Shown here piece by piece: positions 1-6,768 of a stretch of 15,429 nucleotides of DNA. This DNA comes from Desulfobacteraceae bacterium. Lineage in GTDB: Bacteria; Desulfobacterota; Desulfobacteria; Desulfobacterales; Desulfosalsimonadaceae. Positions within the stretch are counted from its first letter, which is position 1. Every line of letters starts with the position of its first letter. The translations under genes were made by a program, and so were the position numbers. Below the pieces are notes generated by a model, which did not search any database, had not been told where the DNA came from, and saw only the letters and a program-made list of their open reading frames with translations. The DNA lies in contig JAGGYV010000110.1 in assembly GCA_021162325.1 (NCBI GenBank), positions 1 through 15,429 of the forward strand, read 5' to 3'.

Positions 1-92
1 ATTACAGGTCGGTCCGAAAGTTTTGGGTTAAAAACCCGCTCGCAGGATACATAGAAGTTGTTGCAGTCGACCAGTGCGAACATGGATTTCAT
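1..92 (-). CDS. umuC: UmuC, DNA polymerase V catalytic subunit (5' end only)
   Basis: Only the first 30 or so codons are in the window; the gene continues past the left edge. The translation begins MKSMFALVDCNNFYVSCERV and continues with FNPKLSDRPV. This is the characteristic N-terminus of UmuC-type Y-family polymerases, including the first catalytic Asp of the palm (LVDCN). I chose the ATG at 92 over the in-frame ATG at 83 because an AGGAA ribosome-binding sequence sits about 8 nt before it. The protein would be the translesion polymerase of the SOS response, acting with cleaved UmuD. umuD lies upstream on the same strand but 365 bp away, which is wide for this normally tight pair. The frame is too short for the track, and the assignment rests on this short stretch. 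Confidence 0.85.
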   Translation of the reverse strand, partial: MKSMFALVDCNNFYVSCERVFNPKLSDRPV

Positions 93-457
93 GGGATGTG
101 TTCCTATTCTTCGACTTCAATGGAGTTAACTTAAAGGCGTTGGTCATTTTTATGAAGAATGTCGAATATCGAACAAGGAATTTTGAACCGCAGGGTCAAG
201 TCCTGATTTAAAGTTGTTACTTTTATCACAATAATTAATATCCGTATCTGCGTTTGTCTGCGTGGGTCTGCGGCTAATTATTTTTTGATGTTTGTTTTTT
301 CCCATCGGCGGATTACGCTCCGCTAATCCGCCCTACGAGAAAATACATCGAAATTCGATATTCCCTGTTCGTTATTCTGCGGTTGATTTTAAAAAAATAT
401 CAAGCTAAAGATATTTTTTTTACTTTATACCTCCAGCCTTCAACCTATCCACCTAAT
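93..457. other. 365-bp gap between umuD and umuC made of repeat-like sequence
   Basis: I see no gene here on either strand. The gap contains several short motifs that look like dispersed repeats. Two related blocks in opposite orientation (about 157-196 and 349-385) share modules such as CGAATATCGAACA and AACCGCAG. A TCTGCG-rich direct repeat lies at about 247-273, and there is one perfect hairpin at 307-332. The rest is AT-rich. The gap interrupts what is normally a compact umuDC operon. That these are multi-copy repeats is my inference from their structure and cannot be tested within this window. Confidence 0.5.
307..332. repeat. REP-like palindrome (9-bp perfect stem)
   Basis: GGCGGATTA (307-315) and TAATCCGCC (324-332) form a perfect 9-bp inverted repeat around an 8-nt loop, CGCTCCGC. 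Its form resembles short palindromic intergenic repeats seen in many bacterial genomes. It has no T-tract directly after it, so it is not an obvious intrinsic terminator. Confidence 0.6.
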
Positions 458-889
458 TTAAAGCGAGTGGACAACATGGACCACCACCCCCCAGATTTCA
501 CAGTCCATGCCATCGGTGAGTTCGATTGCATTATACGCTTTGTTTTCAGGCATAAGCACTGCCAGGCCGTTGATTTTTCGGAAACGTTTTACGGTGAGTT
601 CACCGTTGACTACGGCAATGACCACTTTTTTGTCAGCCGGTTCCAGGGAACGATCCACGATCAGAATATCATTGGGAAAAATGCCGGCATTGATCATGGA
701 CTCGCCGGTTGCCCGGACAAAAAAGGTGGCGGCCGGATGTTTGATCAGGTGTTTGTTTAGATCGAGCTGACCCTCGATATAATCTTCTGCCGGGGAAGGG
801 AATCCTGCCGCCACCGGCGCCATGAACAGCGGGCAGGTCAGTTTTGTGGACAAATCCGGGCGGTAAATTTTTGCCGTTTTGTTTGTCAT
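458..889 (-). CDS. umuD: UmuD, SOS mutagenesis protein with self-cleaving S24 peptidase fold
   Basis: The 143-residue protein matches UmuD along its full length, including GFPSPAEDYIE, LDLNKHLIKHPAATFFV and the C-terminal VVVHVV. The predicted self-cleavage site is Ala28-Gly29, equivalent to Cys24-Gly25 in E. coli. The catalytic dyad is Ser64 (GESM) and Lys101 (LTVKRF), both offset by four from E. coli Ser60/Lys97. RecA-stimulated cleavage would give UmuD', the partner of UmuC in polymerase V. I chose the ATG at 889, preceded by GAAAGAG, over an in-frame TTG at 922 that would add 11 unconserved residues. The umuC start lies downstream on the same strand after a repeat-filled gap. The gene follows ahbD after about 137 bp and is probably transcribed separately. 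Confidence 0.93.
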   Translation of the reverse strand: MTNKTAKIYRPDLSTKLTCPLFMAPVAAGFPSPAEDYIEGQLDLNKHLIKHPAATFFVRATGESMINAGIFPNDILIVDRSLEPADKKVVIAVVNGELTVKRFRKINGLAVLMPENKAYNAIELTDGMDCEIWGVVVHVVHSL

Positions 890-899
890 GTTTCTCTTT

Positions 900-926
900 C
901 TGTTGTTTCCGACAATAAACAATCAG
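900..926. promoter_or_regulatory. Imperfect dyad just upstream of umuD (candidate operator)
   Basis: CTGTTGTTT (900-908) and AAACAATCAG (917-926) form an inverted repeat with one unpaired base, centred about 24 bp before the umuD start. An SOS operator would be expected here. LexA boxes in deltaproteobacteria differ between lineages and I cannot match this to a known consensus, so the role is a guess. Confidence 0.2.
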
Positions 927-1026
927 GTAAACGGATTGGTTTGTTTTTCCGCTGCAACCGTTGAAGAGGGTGAGGGGCCGTAATCATGTCCGGGCCATAC
1001 CCTGGTGTCTCCCGGCAGTGTATAGA

Positions 1027-2151
1027 TTAAGCCTCCGATTGAACCGGCTGGTAGGAACACATGGGCTCTTCCGCCAGATAATCGCCGGTGGCCTCATACG
1101 CCCGGGCCCGGCATCCGCCACAAACCGCTTTGTATTCGCAGGCACCGCATTTGCCTTTCAGATTTTTGTAGTTCCGGAGATTGACAAATATTTCAGACGT
1201 TTTCCAGATGTCTGCAAATGACTGTTGGGTTAGATCTCCGCAATTAAGGTCGAGGAATCCGCATGGCTGAACAATACCGGTATGAGAAATAAAACAGAAT
1301 CCGGTGCCGCCCAGACAGCCGCGGGTGACCGCATCCATGCCGTGTGTTTTAAATGTAACGGATTCTCCATCTTTTTTGGCGCGTTGCCGTAAGATTCGAT
1401 AATAATGGGGGGCACAAGTGGCTTTCAGCTGCAGGCTGGTTTTGTCTTTCTGGTCATAAAACCAGTTTAAGGTGGTTTCATATTCATCTGCCGAGATTTC
1501 CTGATCAATGATATATTTTCCGCGACCGGTGGGCACCAACAGGAATATGTGCAAAGCAACGGCACCTAAATTTTCCGCCAGTTTTAAGATTTCCGGGATC
1601 TGGTCGTAATTGAGCTTGGAGATGGTGGTGTTGACCTGAAATTCGATGCCGGCCTTTTTGGCTGCCCGTATACCGCGCATGGCACCTTCATAAGCACCCA
1701 CAACGCCCCGGAAGCTGTCATGGCGGTCTTTTGTGGCCCCGTCTAAACTGATGCTGATACGCTGGATGCCGGTTTCAACCATTTGTTTTGCATTCTCGTC
1801 CGTAACAAGGGTTCCGTTTGGGGCCATCACCATGCGCAGCCCTTTATCTGTTCCATATTGGGCGATTTCAAATATGTCTGGTCGCAGCAAGGGCTCGCCG
1901 CCGGTGAGTATGATAATGGGCTGTCCGACTTCGGCAATCTGGTCCAGAAGGCGGAAAGATGCCTGCGTATCAAGTTCGCCGCTGTAATGTTCCATGGTTG
2001 CCGATGCCCGGCAGTGAGCACAATTTAAATTACAATTGCGCGTGGTCTCCCAGGCAACCAGACGTAATGTTGAATTTTTAGATTCATCGGTAGATGTGTG
2101 CGGATGACCGCCCGGGTGTCCTCCCGGATGTGCTGATTTTGGTGAAGTCAA
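1027..2151 (-). CDS. ahbD: AhbD, radical SAM heme synthase (Fe-coproporphyrin III decarboxylase)
   Basis: AhbD converts Fe-coproporphyrin III to heme b by decarboxylating two propionates to vinyl groups, the last step of the siroheme-dependent heme pathway. The 374-residue protein has the radical SAM cluster motif C40-x3-C44-x2-C47 (CNLNCAHC), the GGEP motif at 84-87, and a C-terminal SPASM-like region. That region has Cys at 279, 286, 297, 335, 338, 344, 347 and 365 for a second Fe-S cluster. The N-terminus carries a His-rich tract, HPGGHPGGHPH (8-18). The start is a TTG at 2151 with AGGAG 10 nt upstream. An in-frame TTG at 2226 would add 25 residues but has no ribosome-binding site. hemB is upstream and ahbC beyond it, which supports the pathway assignment over other SPASM enzymes. 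Confidence 0.92.
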   Translation of the reverse strand: MTSPKSAHPGGHPGGHPHTSTDESKNSTLRLVAWETTRNCNLNCAHCRASATMEHYSGELDTQASFRLLDQIAEVGQPIIILTGGEPLLRPDIFEIAQYGTDKGLRMVMAPNGTLVTDENAKQMVETGIQRISISLDGATKDRHDSFRGVVGAYEGAMRGIRAAKKAGIEFQVNTTISKLNYDQIPEILKLAENLGAVALHIFLLVPTGRGKYIIDQEISADEYETTLNWFYDQKDKTSLQLKATCAPHYYRILRQRAKKDGESVTFKTHGMDAVTRGCLGGTGFCFISHTGIVQPCGFLDLNCGDLTQQSFADIWKTSEIFVNLRNYKNLKGKCGACEYKAVCGGCRARAYEATGDYLAEEPMCSYQPVQSEA

Positions 2152-2161
2152 TGTTGGTCTG

Positions 2162-2166
2162 CTCCT
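2162..2166 (-). promoter_or_regulatory. Ribosome-binding site that decides the ahbD start
   Basis: AGGAG on the minus strand lies 10 nt before the TTG at 2151. No comparable sequence precedes the longer in-frame TTG at 2226, so translation most likely begins at 2151. Confidence 0.6.
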
Positions 2167-2301
2167 GTTTATATATTCAGGTTTCTCGGTTAAAGGCTGG
2201 AGTATGCAACAGCGAATGCGGCACAAGAATCAAATGATCTATGATTATTTTGGCGACAGTGATTGCAAGTGATTTGTTCCTAAAAGCCTTCTGTCTTCAG
2301 T

Positions 2302-3288
2302 CTATTTACCTGAGTTTTTATTTAATGCTTTTGCCGCGTCCATGGCAAAATACGTCATAATAATATCCGCGCCGGCCCGTTTAATGGATAGCAATGTTTC
2401 CATCATGACTTTTTGACCGTCGATCCATCCCATTTTTTCTGCCGCTTTGATCATTGAATATTCTCCGCTGACATTATAAGCTGCCAGCGGCAGATCAATT
2501 TCATCACGAATTCGGGAAATAATATCCAGATAGGGGAGGGCCGGCTTGACCATAATGATGTCAGCCCCTTCCTCCACGTCCATGGTAACCTCCCGGATGG
2601 CCTCCAGGCTGTTGGCCGGGTCCATCTGGTAGGTCCGTCTGTCTCCGAATTGGGGTGCTGAGTGGGCTGCTTCCCGAAATGGTCCGTAATATGCCGAGCA
2701 GTATTTGGCGGAATAGGACATAATGGGCGTGTTCTCGAACTGGTTGTCATCTAAGGCTTCACGGAGAGCACCAACGCGGCCATCCATCATGTCCGACGGG
2801 GCGACCATATCCGCTCCGGCCTTGGCGTGGGAAACCGCCGTTCGCGCCAGAAGGTCAAGGGTCGCGTCGTTTTCGATAATGCCTTTTTCAACGATGCCGC
2901 AGTGGCCATGATCCGTATACTGGCATAGGCAGACATCCGTGATGACGGTCATCTCAGGCACTTTATTTTTAATGGTGCGGACGGCCCGCTGAACAATACC
3001 GTCTTTGGCATAGGCACCAGTTCCTAAGGGATCTTTTTTTTCGGGCAGCCCAAAAAGCATGATCGCGGGAATACCCAGAGCGTGAACCTCTTTAACCGTA
3101 TTGATCAGGTTGTCTACGGACAGATGAAACTGCCCGGGCATGGAAGGGATCGGGCTTTTAATATTTTTTCCATTAATGGCAAACAGAGGGAGAACCAGAT
3201 CATCCACGGAAAGGTTGGTTTCTCGAACCATGCGCCGGAACGCAGTATTTTGTCTCAGTCGTCTTGCTCGGTAATCCGGAAAAAGCAT
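2302..3288 (-). CDS. hemB: HemB, porphobilinogen synthase (delta-aminolevulinate dehydratase)
   Basis: HemB condenses two molecules of 5-aminolevulinate into porphobilinogen in the cytoplasm, the first common step to siroheme, heme and cobalamin. The protein is 328 residues, the usual length. It has the zinc-binding cysteines C120, C122 and C130 in VCLCQYTDHGHCG, so it is of the Zn-dependent type. The two active-site lysines are K195 (SYSAKY) and K248 (MVKPALPY). The ATG at 3288 has AAGGAT 6 nt upstream. It lies between ahbC and ahbD on the same strand, so the first and last parts of the pathway are clustered. The 148-bp gap before it is almost entirely a repeat element that could carry or disturb a promoter. 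Confidence 0.97.
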   Translation of the reverse strand: MLFPDYRARRLRQNTAFRRMVRETNLSVDDLVLPLFAINGKNIKSPIPSMPGQFHLSVDNLINTVKEVHALGIPAIMLFGLPEKKDPLGTGAYAKDGIVQRAVRTIKNKVPEMTVITDVCLCQYTDHGHCGIVEKGIIENDATLDLLARTAVSHAKAGADMVAPSDMMDGRVGALREALDDNQFENTPIMSYSAKYCSAYYGPFREAAHSAPQFGDRRTYQMDPANSLEAIREVTMDVEEGADIIMVKPALPYLDIISRIRDEIDLPLAAYNVSGEYSMIKAAEKMGWIDGQKVMMETLLSIKRAGADIIMTYFAMDAAKALNKNSGK

Positions 3289-3311
3289 TTTTTATCCTTA
3301 TAAAATCATTG

Positions 3312-3440
3312 TTGACGGCAAAGTACAAAAGCTTAAGTCCAAGGCGCGCAAATCCTGAGCAATGATTCGTACTTTTTGTACTATGAAGCTGCGAAGGATG
3401 CAGCGCAACGCAGGAATTAAGCTTTTTACGAAGCCGTCAA
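3312..3440. repeat. 129-bp MITE-like element with terminal inverted repeats (copy 1)
   Basis: The ends TTGACGGCAAAGTACAAAAG (from 3312) and, reverse-complemented, TTGACGGCTTCGTAAAAAGC (to 3440) are imperfect inverted repeats that continue into CTTAAgTCC and CTTAAtTCC. The interior has a small hairpin, GTAC-TTTTT-GTAC (3369-3381). A second copy lies at about 9247-9385, before valS, and shares an exact 19-bp core (3341-3359 here). No coding capacity is visible, so it would need to be mobilised in trans if it is mobile at all. The right end overlaps the stop codon of ahbC. The left end is 23 bp before hemB. Confidence 0.8.
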
Positions 3441-4627
3441 ATTTTGTCGCCCGATATTTCCTCATCCGTCAGATAACACGCCGGATCAGGCGCCCAGATA
3501 TCCCCGGTGGTCGCTTCGGCCCGGACTCTGAAGTTTCCGCCGCAGACGCTTAACCATCGGCAGTCGGCACATCGGCCGGTGACATAATCTTTTTTATTTT
3601 TTAATTTTTTCATCAGCGGTTCTGAAAGATCGGTCCAGATTTCTGAAAAAGGCCGCTGCCTGACGTTGCCGAAACTGTGGTGCCGCCAGAACTGGTCTGC
3701 GTAAACTTCACCATCCCAGCTGATGCAGCCGATTCCCCGGCCGGAATTATTGCCTTCGTTCATTTTCAGCAATTCCATTACTTCCGCTGCCCGCTGGGGG
3801 TCCTCCTTTAGCAGGCGCAGATAGATATATGGGCCATCCGCGTGGTTGTCGACAGTTAAGACCTCTTTTTCCTTTCCCATGTCATGCAGTCGCTTGGTGC
3901 GGTCGATGATGAGATCAACCGCTTTTCGGCTTCCTTCCAGCGAGAGGTCCTCTTTTACCAGTTCCGATCCCCGGCCGGCATAAACCAGGTGATAAAAACA
4001 GATTCTCGGAATCTCCCGTTCTTCCAGAATGTCAAATAGGGCCGGAATTTTATCCACATTAAACCGGTTGATGGTAAACCGGAGTCCCACTTTAATGCCG
4101 GCTTCCTGGCAGTTCTTGATACCTTCCAGCGCCGCGTCATAAGCACCATCCACGCCTCTGAATTTGTCATTGATTTCCTTTGTGCCGTCAAGGCTGATCC
4201 CGACGTAGGACAGACCGATTTTTTTCAGGGTACGGGCGGTGTCCCGATCAATTAATGTGCCATTGGTGGAGATGACCGCGCGCATTCCCTTTTGAACAGC
4301 ATACTCCGCAAGTTCCGGCAGATCTTTCCGCATCAGGGGTTCGCCGCCGGAAAAAAGAAGTACCGGTACACCCATGGCGGAGAGATCGTCGATGACTTGT
4401 TTCCCTTCTTCGGTGGTTAGTTCATTATCCTGAAGGGTGGCTTTTGCATGGGCATAGCAGTGAACACATTTTAAGTTGCATTGCTGGGTAATATTCCAGA
4501 CAACCACCGGGTTTTTGTCGATGGAGAACTGAAGGAGGTGAGACGGGAGGTCTTTTGACTGCCGATTGTAACGAAGTGCATCCGAAGGTTCAACAGTGCC
4601 GCAGTATAGTTTGGATATTCCGATCAT
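3437..4627 (-). CDS. ahbC: AhbC, radical SAM 12,18-didecarboxysiroheme deacetylase
   Basis: AhbC removes the two acetate side chains of 12,18-didecarboxysiroheme to give Fe-coproporphyrin III, the substrate of AhbD. The 396-residue protein starts MIGISKLYCGTVEPSDALRY, typical of the family. It carries the radical SAM motif C50-x3-C54-x2-C57 (CNLKCVHC), GGEP at 94-97, and a C-terminal SPASM-like cluster region with Cys 301, 353, 356, 362 and 384. The nearest ribosome-binding sequence, GGAG, is 15 nt before the ATG, longer than usual. It begins 23 bp after the ClpX-like gene, so the two are probably co-transcribed. Its last bases, including the TGA, overlap the end of a repeat element. The other enzymes of the branch (AhbA/AhbB, siroheme decarboxylase) are not in the window. 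Confidence 0.93.
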   Translation of the reverse strand: MIGISKLYCGTVEPSDALRYNRQSKDLPSHLLQFSIDKNPVVVWNITQQCNLKCVHCYAHAKATLQDNELTTEEGKQVIDDLSAMGVPVLLFSGGEPLMRKDLPELAEYAVQKGMRAVISTNGTLIDRDTARTLKKIGLSYVGISLDGTKEINDKFRGVDGAYDAALEGIKNCQEAGIKVGLRFTINRFNVDKIPALFDILEEREIPRICFYHLVYAGRGSELVKEDLSLEGSRKAVDLIIDRTKRLHDMGKEKEVLTVDNHADGPYIYLRLLKEDPQRAAEVMELLKMNEGNNSGRGIGCISWDGEVYADQFWRHHSFGNVRQRPFSEIWTDLSEPLMKKLKNKKDYVTGRCADCRWLSVCGGNFRVRAEATTGDIWAPDPACYLTDEEISGDKI

Positions 4628-4650
4628 ATGACTTTATGGTTACTCCAATT

Positions 4651-6447
4651 TTAGTTGTTAGTTTTGAGATCCGGTTGACTTAATGAATACATTTCCTGAA
4701 TATCGCTTTTTTTGAATTCTGTTTTAATGATATGATTTAAAAAATTCTCCGGATTAGTCAGAGCATTTTTAGACAGGAAAAAACGGTTGCGTTGGGTTTT
4801 TTCTTTGATCAGTTTAAAACCAAATTCAAAATCATCGGATATTTTTTCATAAACATTTTTGATATCCACCGTGCCAGTTGCCAGTTGTTCCAGAATGGCA
4901 TCAACGGCATCTTCTTCCAGTACGATGTTAATATCATGTTTGCTGTAAAAGTCTAATTCAATTTTCTTTATTTTATCATAAAAGAATTTGATTTTTTTAA
5001 CGGCATTTCCGATTTCCGTCACATGATCACAGTAATAGTCCGAAATTTTATCGATACGATAAGTGGACAACGGCAGCTCATGCTGATGGGTTATAATGCC
5101 GCGATTATTATTCAGATATTTAATAATCGTCTGTTTATTTTCAAGCGCGATTGCGTTAAAGGTTTCAAGACGTTGGTCGTCGTTTTCCCGGGTAAGCCAT
5201 GTGTTTAAATTGTGTTCCGGATTATCAATAACCGATACGGTGACCGGAAAGCGTTTTATGTTTGTGGACGGCAGCTTTGTTTCAAAGGGGATTAATACCT
5301 GCTCAATGACACTGACCAGGCCCCTGGCGCCTGTGTTTTCGGTATACGCTTTTTGGGCCAGCAGTTTTAGCGCATCGTTTGAAAACTTGATGTCAATGCC
5401 GTATGTTACAAAATCAAGTTTTTTATTAAGAAGAACCGGATTGTTCGGGGTCTGCAGGATTTTCAGAAGGTCTTCTTCTTTAAGTCGTTCAAAAACAGCT
5501 TTTACCGGAAGACGGCCCACAAATTCCGATTCAAACCCGTAACTGATTAAATCTTCCGCCTTTACCTGCTTGATCAGGTCTGATTGAGATGTTTTTGAAC
5601 GAGAACCAAAACCGATTCCCTGTGTCGTGGTCCTTTTTTTAATAATATCGTCTAAGCCACCAAATGCACCACTCATAATGAACAAAATGTTTTTTGTGCA
5701 AATTGAGCGTTTTTCCCGTTTGCCGGTTTTTCGGAATTGTTCCACTTCCTGGATCATTGAAATGGGGTCATGGGGTACTTTCAGCTCAATATCAGTCTCT
5801 TCCATGGGTTTGAGCAGGGCTCGCTGAACACCGGTTCTGGATACATCGGCACCGATCAGGTTGTTGCTGGAAGCTATTTTGTCGATTTCGTCAATATATA
5901 TAATACCGCATTCGGCCAAGTCGATATCATTATCACTTTCCCGGACCAGATCCCGCACCAGATCTTCCACGTCACCACCCACATAACCGGTTTCACTGAA
6001 TTTTGTTGCATCCCCCTTTACAAAAGGCACGCCTAATTTATTAGCAATCAGTTTGATGATATACGTTTTACCGACACCGGTAGGCCCCAGCATAAGGATA
6101 TTGTTTTTTATTCCACCGGAAATGTTCAGGTCATCCCCTTCAGTCGATTTTTGATATTTAATACGGTTAAAATGAGTACATACCTTGGTGGACAAAACCT
6201 GTTTGGCCAGATTTTGTTTGATGACATACTGGTCCAGATAAGCAATCAGCTCTTCCGGTTTTAAGTCAAAATTAAGGGTATTGGTTTTTTTATGAGAAAA
6301 ATCATCGGTTTCTGAAGGATCTGCCATCGGTATAACAATGGGGGTGATCATTTTTACCTGATCCCCATATTTTTTATTCAGAAATTCGCCAATTTCTTTT
6401 TCGATTTCTTTTGGATTGGGTATTTTTTCATTGTCTGTTTTCATCAT
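4651..6447 (-). CDS. ClpX-like AAA+ ATPase with a C-terminal extension and no zinc domain
   Basis: The 598-residue protein has a ClpX-type AAA+ core at about 60-405. It shows Walker A GPTGVGKT (121-128), Walker B IIYIDE (182-187), the pore-loop GYVG (154-157), Arg finger FVGRLPV (R312) and sensor-2 GARGL (R375). It keeps the IGF tripeptide (278-280) in TTTQGIGFGS, the ClpP-docking loop of ClpX, so it may unfold proteins for ClpP. It lacks the N-terminal Cys4 zinc-binding domain of ClpX; residues 1-60 are polar with no cysteines. About 190 residues follow the core, charged and mostly helical, with a stretch near 490-570 that loosely resembles a second AAA+ small domain. The start is two consecutive ATGs with no ribosome-binding site but a strong promoter directly upstream. 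It leads the ahb/hemB cluster. The substrate is unknown, and this is probably a paralogue, not the housekeeping clpX. Confidence 0.88.
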   Translation of the reverse strand: MMKTDNEKIPNPKEIEKEIGEFLNKKYGDQVKMITPIVIPMADPSETDDFSHKKTNTLNFDLKPEELIAYLDQYVIKQNLAKQVLSTKVCTHFNRIKYQKSTEGDDLNISGGIKNNILMLGPTGVGKTYIIKLIANKLGVPFVKGDATKFSETGYVGGDVEDLVRDLVRESDNDIDLAECGIIYIDEIDKIASSNNLIGADVSRTGVQRALLKPMEETDIELKVPHDPISMIQEVEQFRKTGKREKRSICTKNILFIMSGAFGGLDDIIKKRTTTQGIGFGSRSKTSQSDLIKQVKAEDLISYGFESEFVGRLPVKAVFERLKEEDLLKILQTPNNPVLLNKKLDFVTYGIDIKFSNDALKLLAQKAYTENTGARGLVSVIEQVLIPFETKLPSTNIKRFPVTVSVIDNPEHNLNTWLTRENDDQRLETFNAIALENKQTIIKYLNNNRGIITHQHELPLSTYRIDKISDYYCDHVTEIGNAVKKIKFFYDKIKKIELDFYSKHDINIVLEEDAVDAILEQLATGTVDIKNVYEKISDDFEFGFKLIKEKTQRNRFFLSKNALTNPENFLNHIIKTEFKKSDIQEMYSLSQPDLKTNN

Positions 6448-6454
6448 AATTCAA

Positions 6455-6483
6455 ATTATAATCATACCCTTGTTATAATTCAA
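6455..6483 (-). promoter_or_regulatory. Strong sigma70-type promoter for the ClpX-like/ahb cluster, possibly leaderless
   Basis: On the minus strand, TTGAAT (6483-6478), a 17-nt spacer and a perfect TATAAT (6460-6455) are followed after only 7 nt by the first ATG at 6447. A transcript starting at the usual distance would begin at or next to the start codon. There is no ribosome-binding site, which fits leaderless translation. I inferred this from spacing alone. Confidence 0.6.
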
Positions 6484-6517
6484 GTGCTGGATTGAAAATT
6501 TAATTTGCATATTCTTA

Positions 6518-6554
6518 TTTAAAAAAATAAATATTATTTTAAAAAAATAAATAT
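6518..6554. repeat. AT-rich direct repeat, period 20 bp
   Basis: The sequence TTTAAAAAAATAAATAT occurs twice, starting at 6518 and 6538. Two A-tracts in phase with about two helical turns could make the DNA curved. It may also be simple low-complexity sequence. Confidence 0.5.
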
Positions 6555-6672
6555 ATAGACAATAAACTGACTTTGTAGTATTTAAAAATTAAACAGCATC
6601 GATAATTATAAATCCACTCATCCATATTTTTAATTTCTTTTTTAATATTTGAAATCTCTTTTCTTATTTGTA

Positions 6673-6729
6673 TCTTCAACCTCAATCAGTCTCTTCAAAC
6701 GCAACCGGTATCTTCAAACGTAATCATGC
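6673..6729 (+). repeat. Three direct repeats of 19 bp upstream of dodecin
   Basis: TCTTCAA recurs at 6673, 6692 and 6711 with an exact 19-bp period. The second and third units also share TCTTCAAACG and a following AA-C/T-C. The array ends about 40 bp before the dodecin start, a position suited to regulator binding. No known consensus is recognised. Confidence 0.5.
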
Positions 6730-6768
6730 TGGACAAACCCTTAAACTTTTAAAAGTAAGGAGGCGATT

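Larger units (their letters stand above)
6448..6768. other. 321-bp AT-rich divergent intergenic region
   Basis: This region separates the divergent ClpX-like and dodecin genes. It is very AT-rich, with no open frame I would defend. It holds the minus-strand promoter at 6455-6483, an AT-rich direct repeat of period 20 (6518-6554), a triple 19-bp repeat (6673-6729), and a small inverted repeat over the dodecin ribosome-binding site (CCTT 6739-6742 and AAGG 6757-6760 around ACTTTT/AAAAGT). Confidence 0.5.

Noticed and set aside
383..770. Two plus-strand frames opposite umuD
   Set aside because: They are antisense shadows of a well-supported umuD, with no ribosome-binding site and no recognisable protein features.
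990..1015. CCGGG/CCCGG hairpin after ahbD as an intrinsic terminator
   Set aside because: The 5-bp stem has a 16-nt loop and no T-tract follows. It is too weak to call.
2152..2226. Longer ahbD start at TTG 2226
   Set aside because: There is no ribosome-binding site before it and the added residues lack family resemblance. The TTG at 2151 has AGGAG at good spacing.
6673..6729. CRISPR array
   Set aside because: The units are only 19 bp in total with a 7-10 bp conserved part, there are three of them, and no cas genes or spacers are present.
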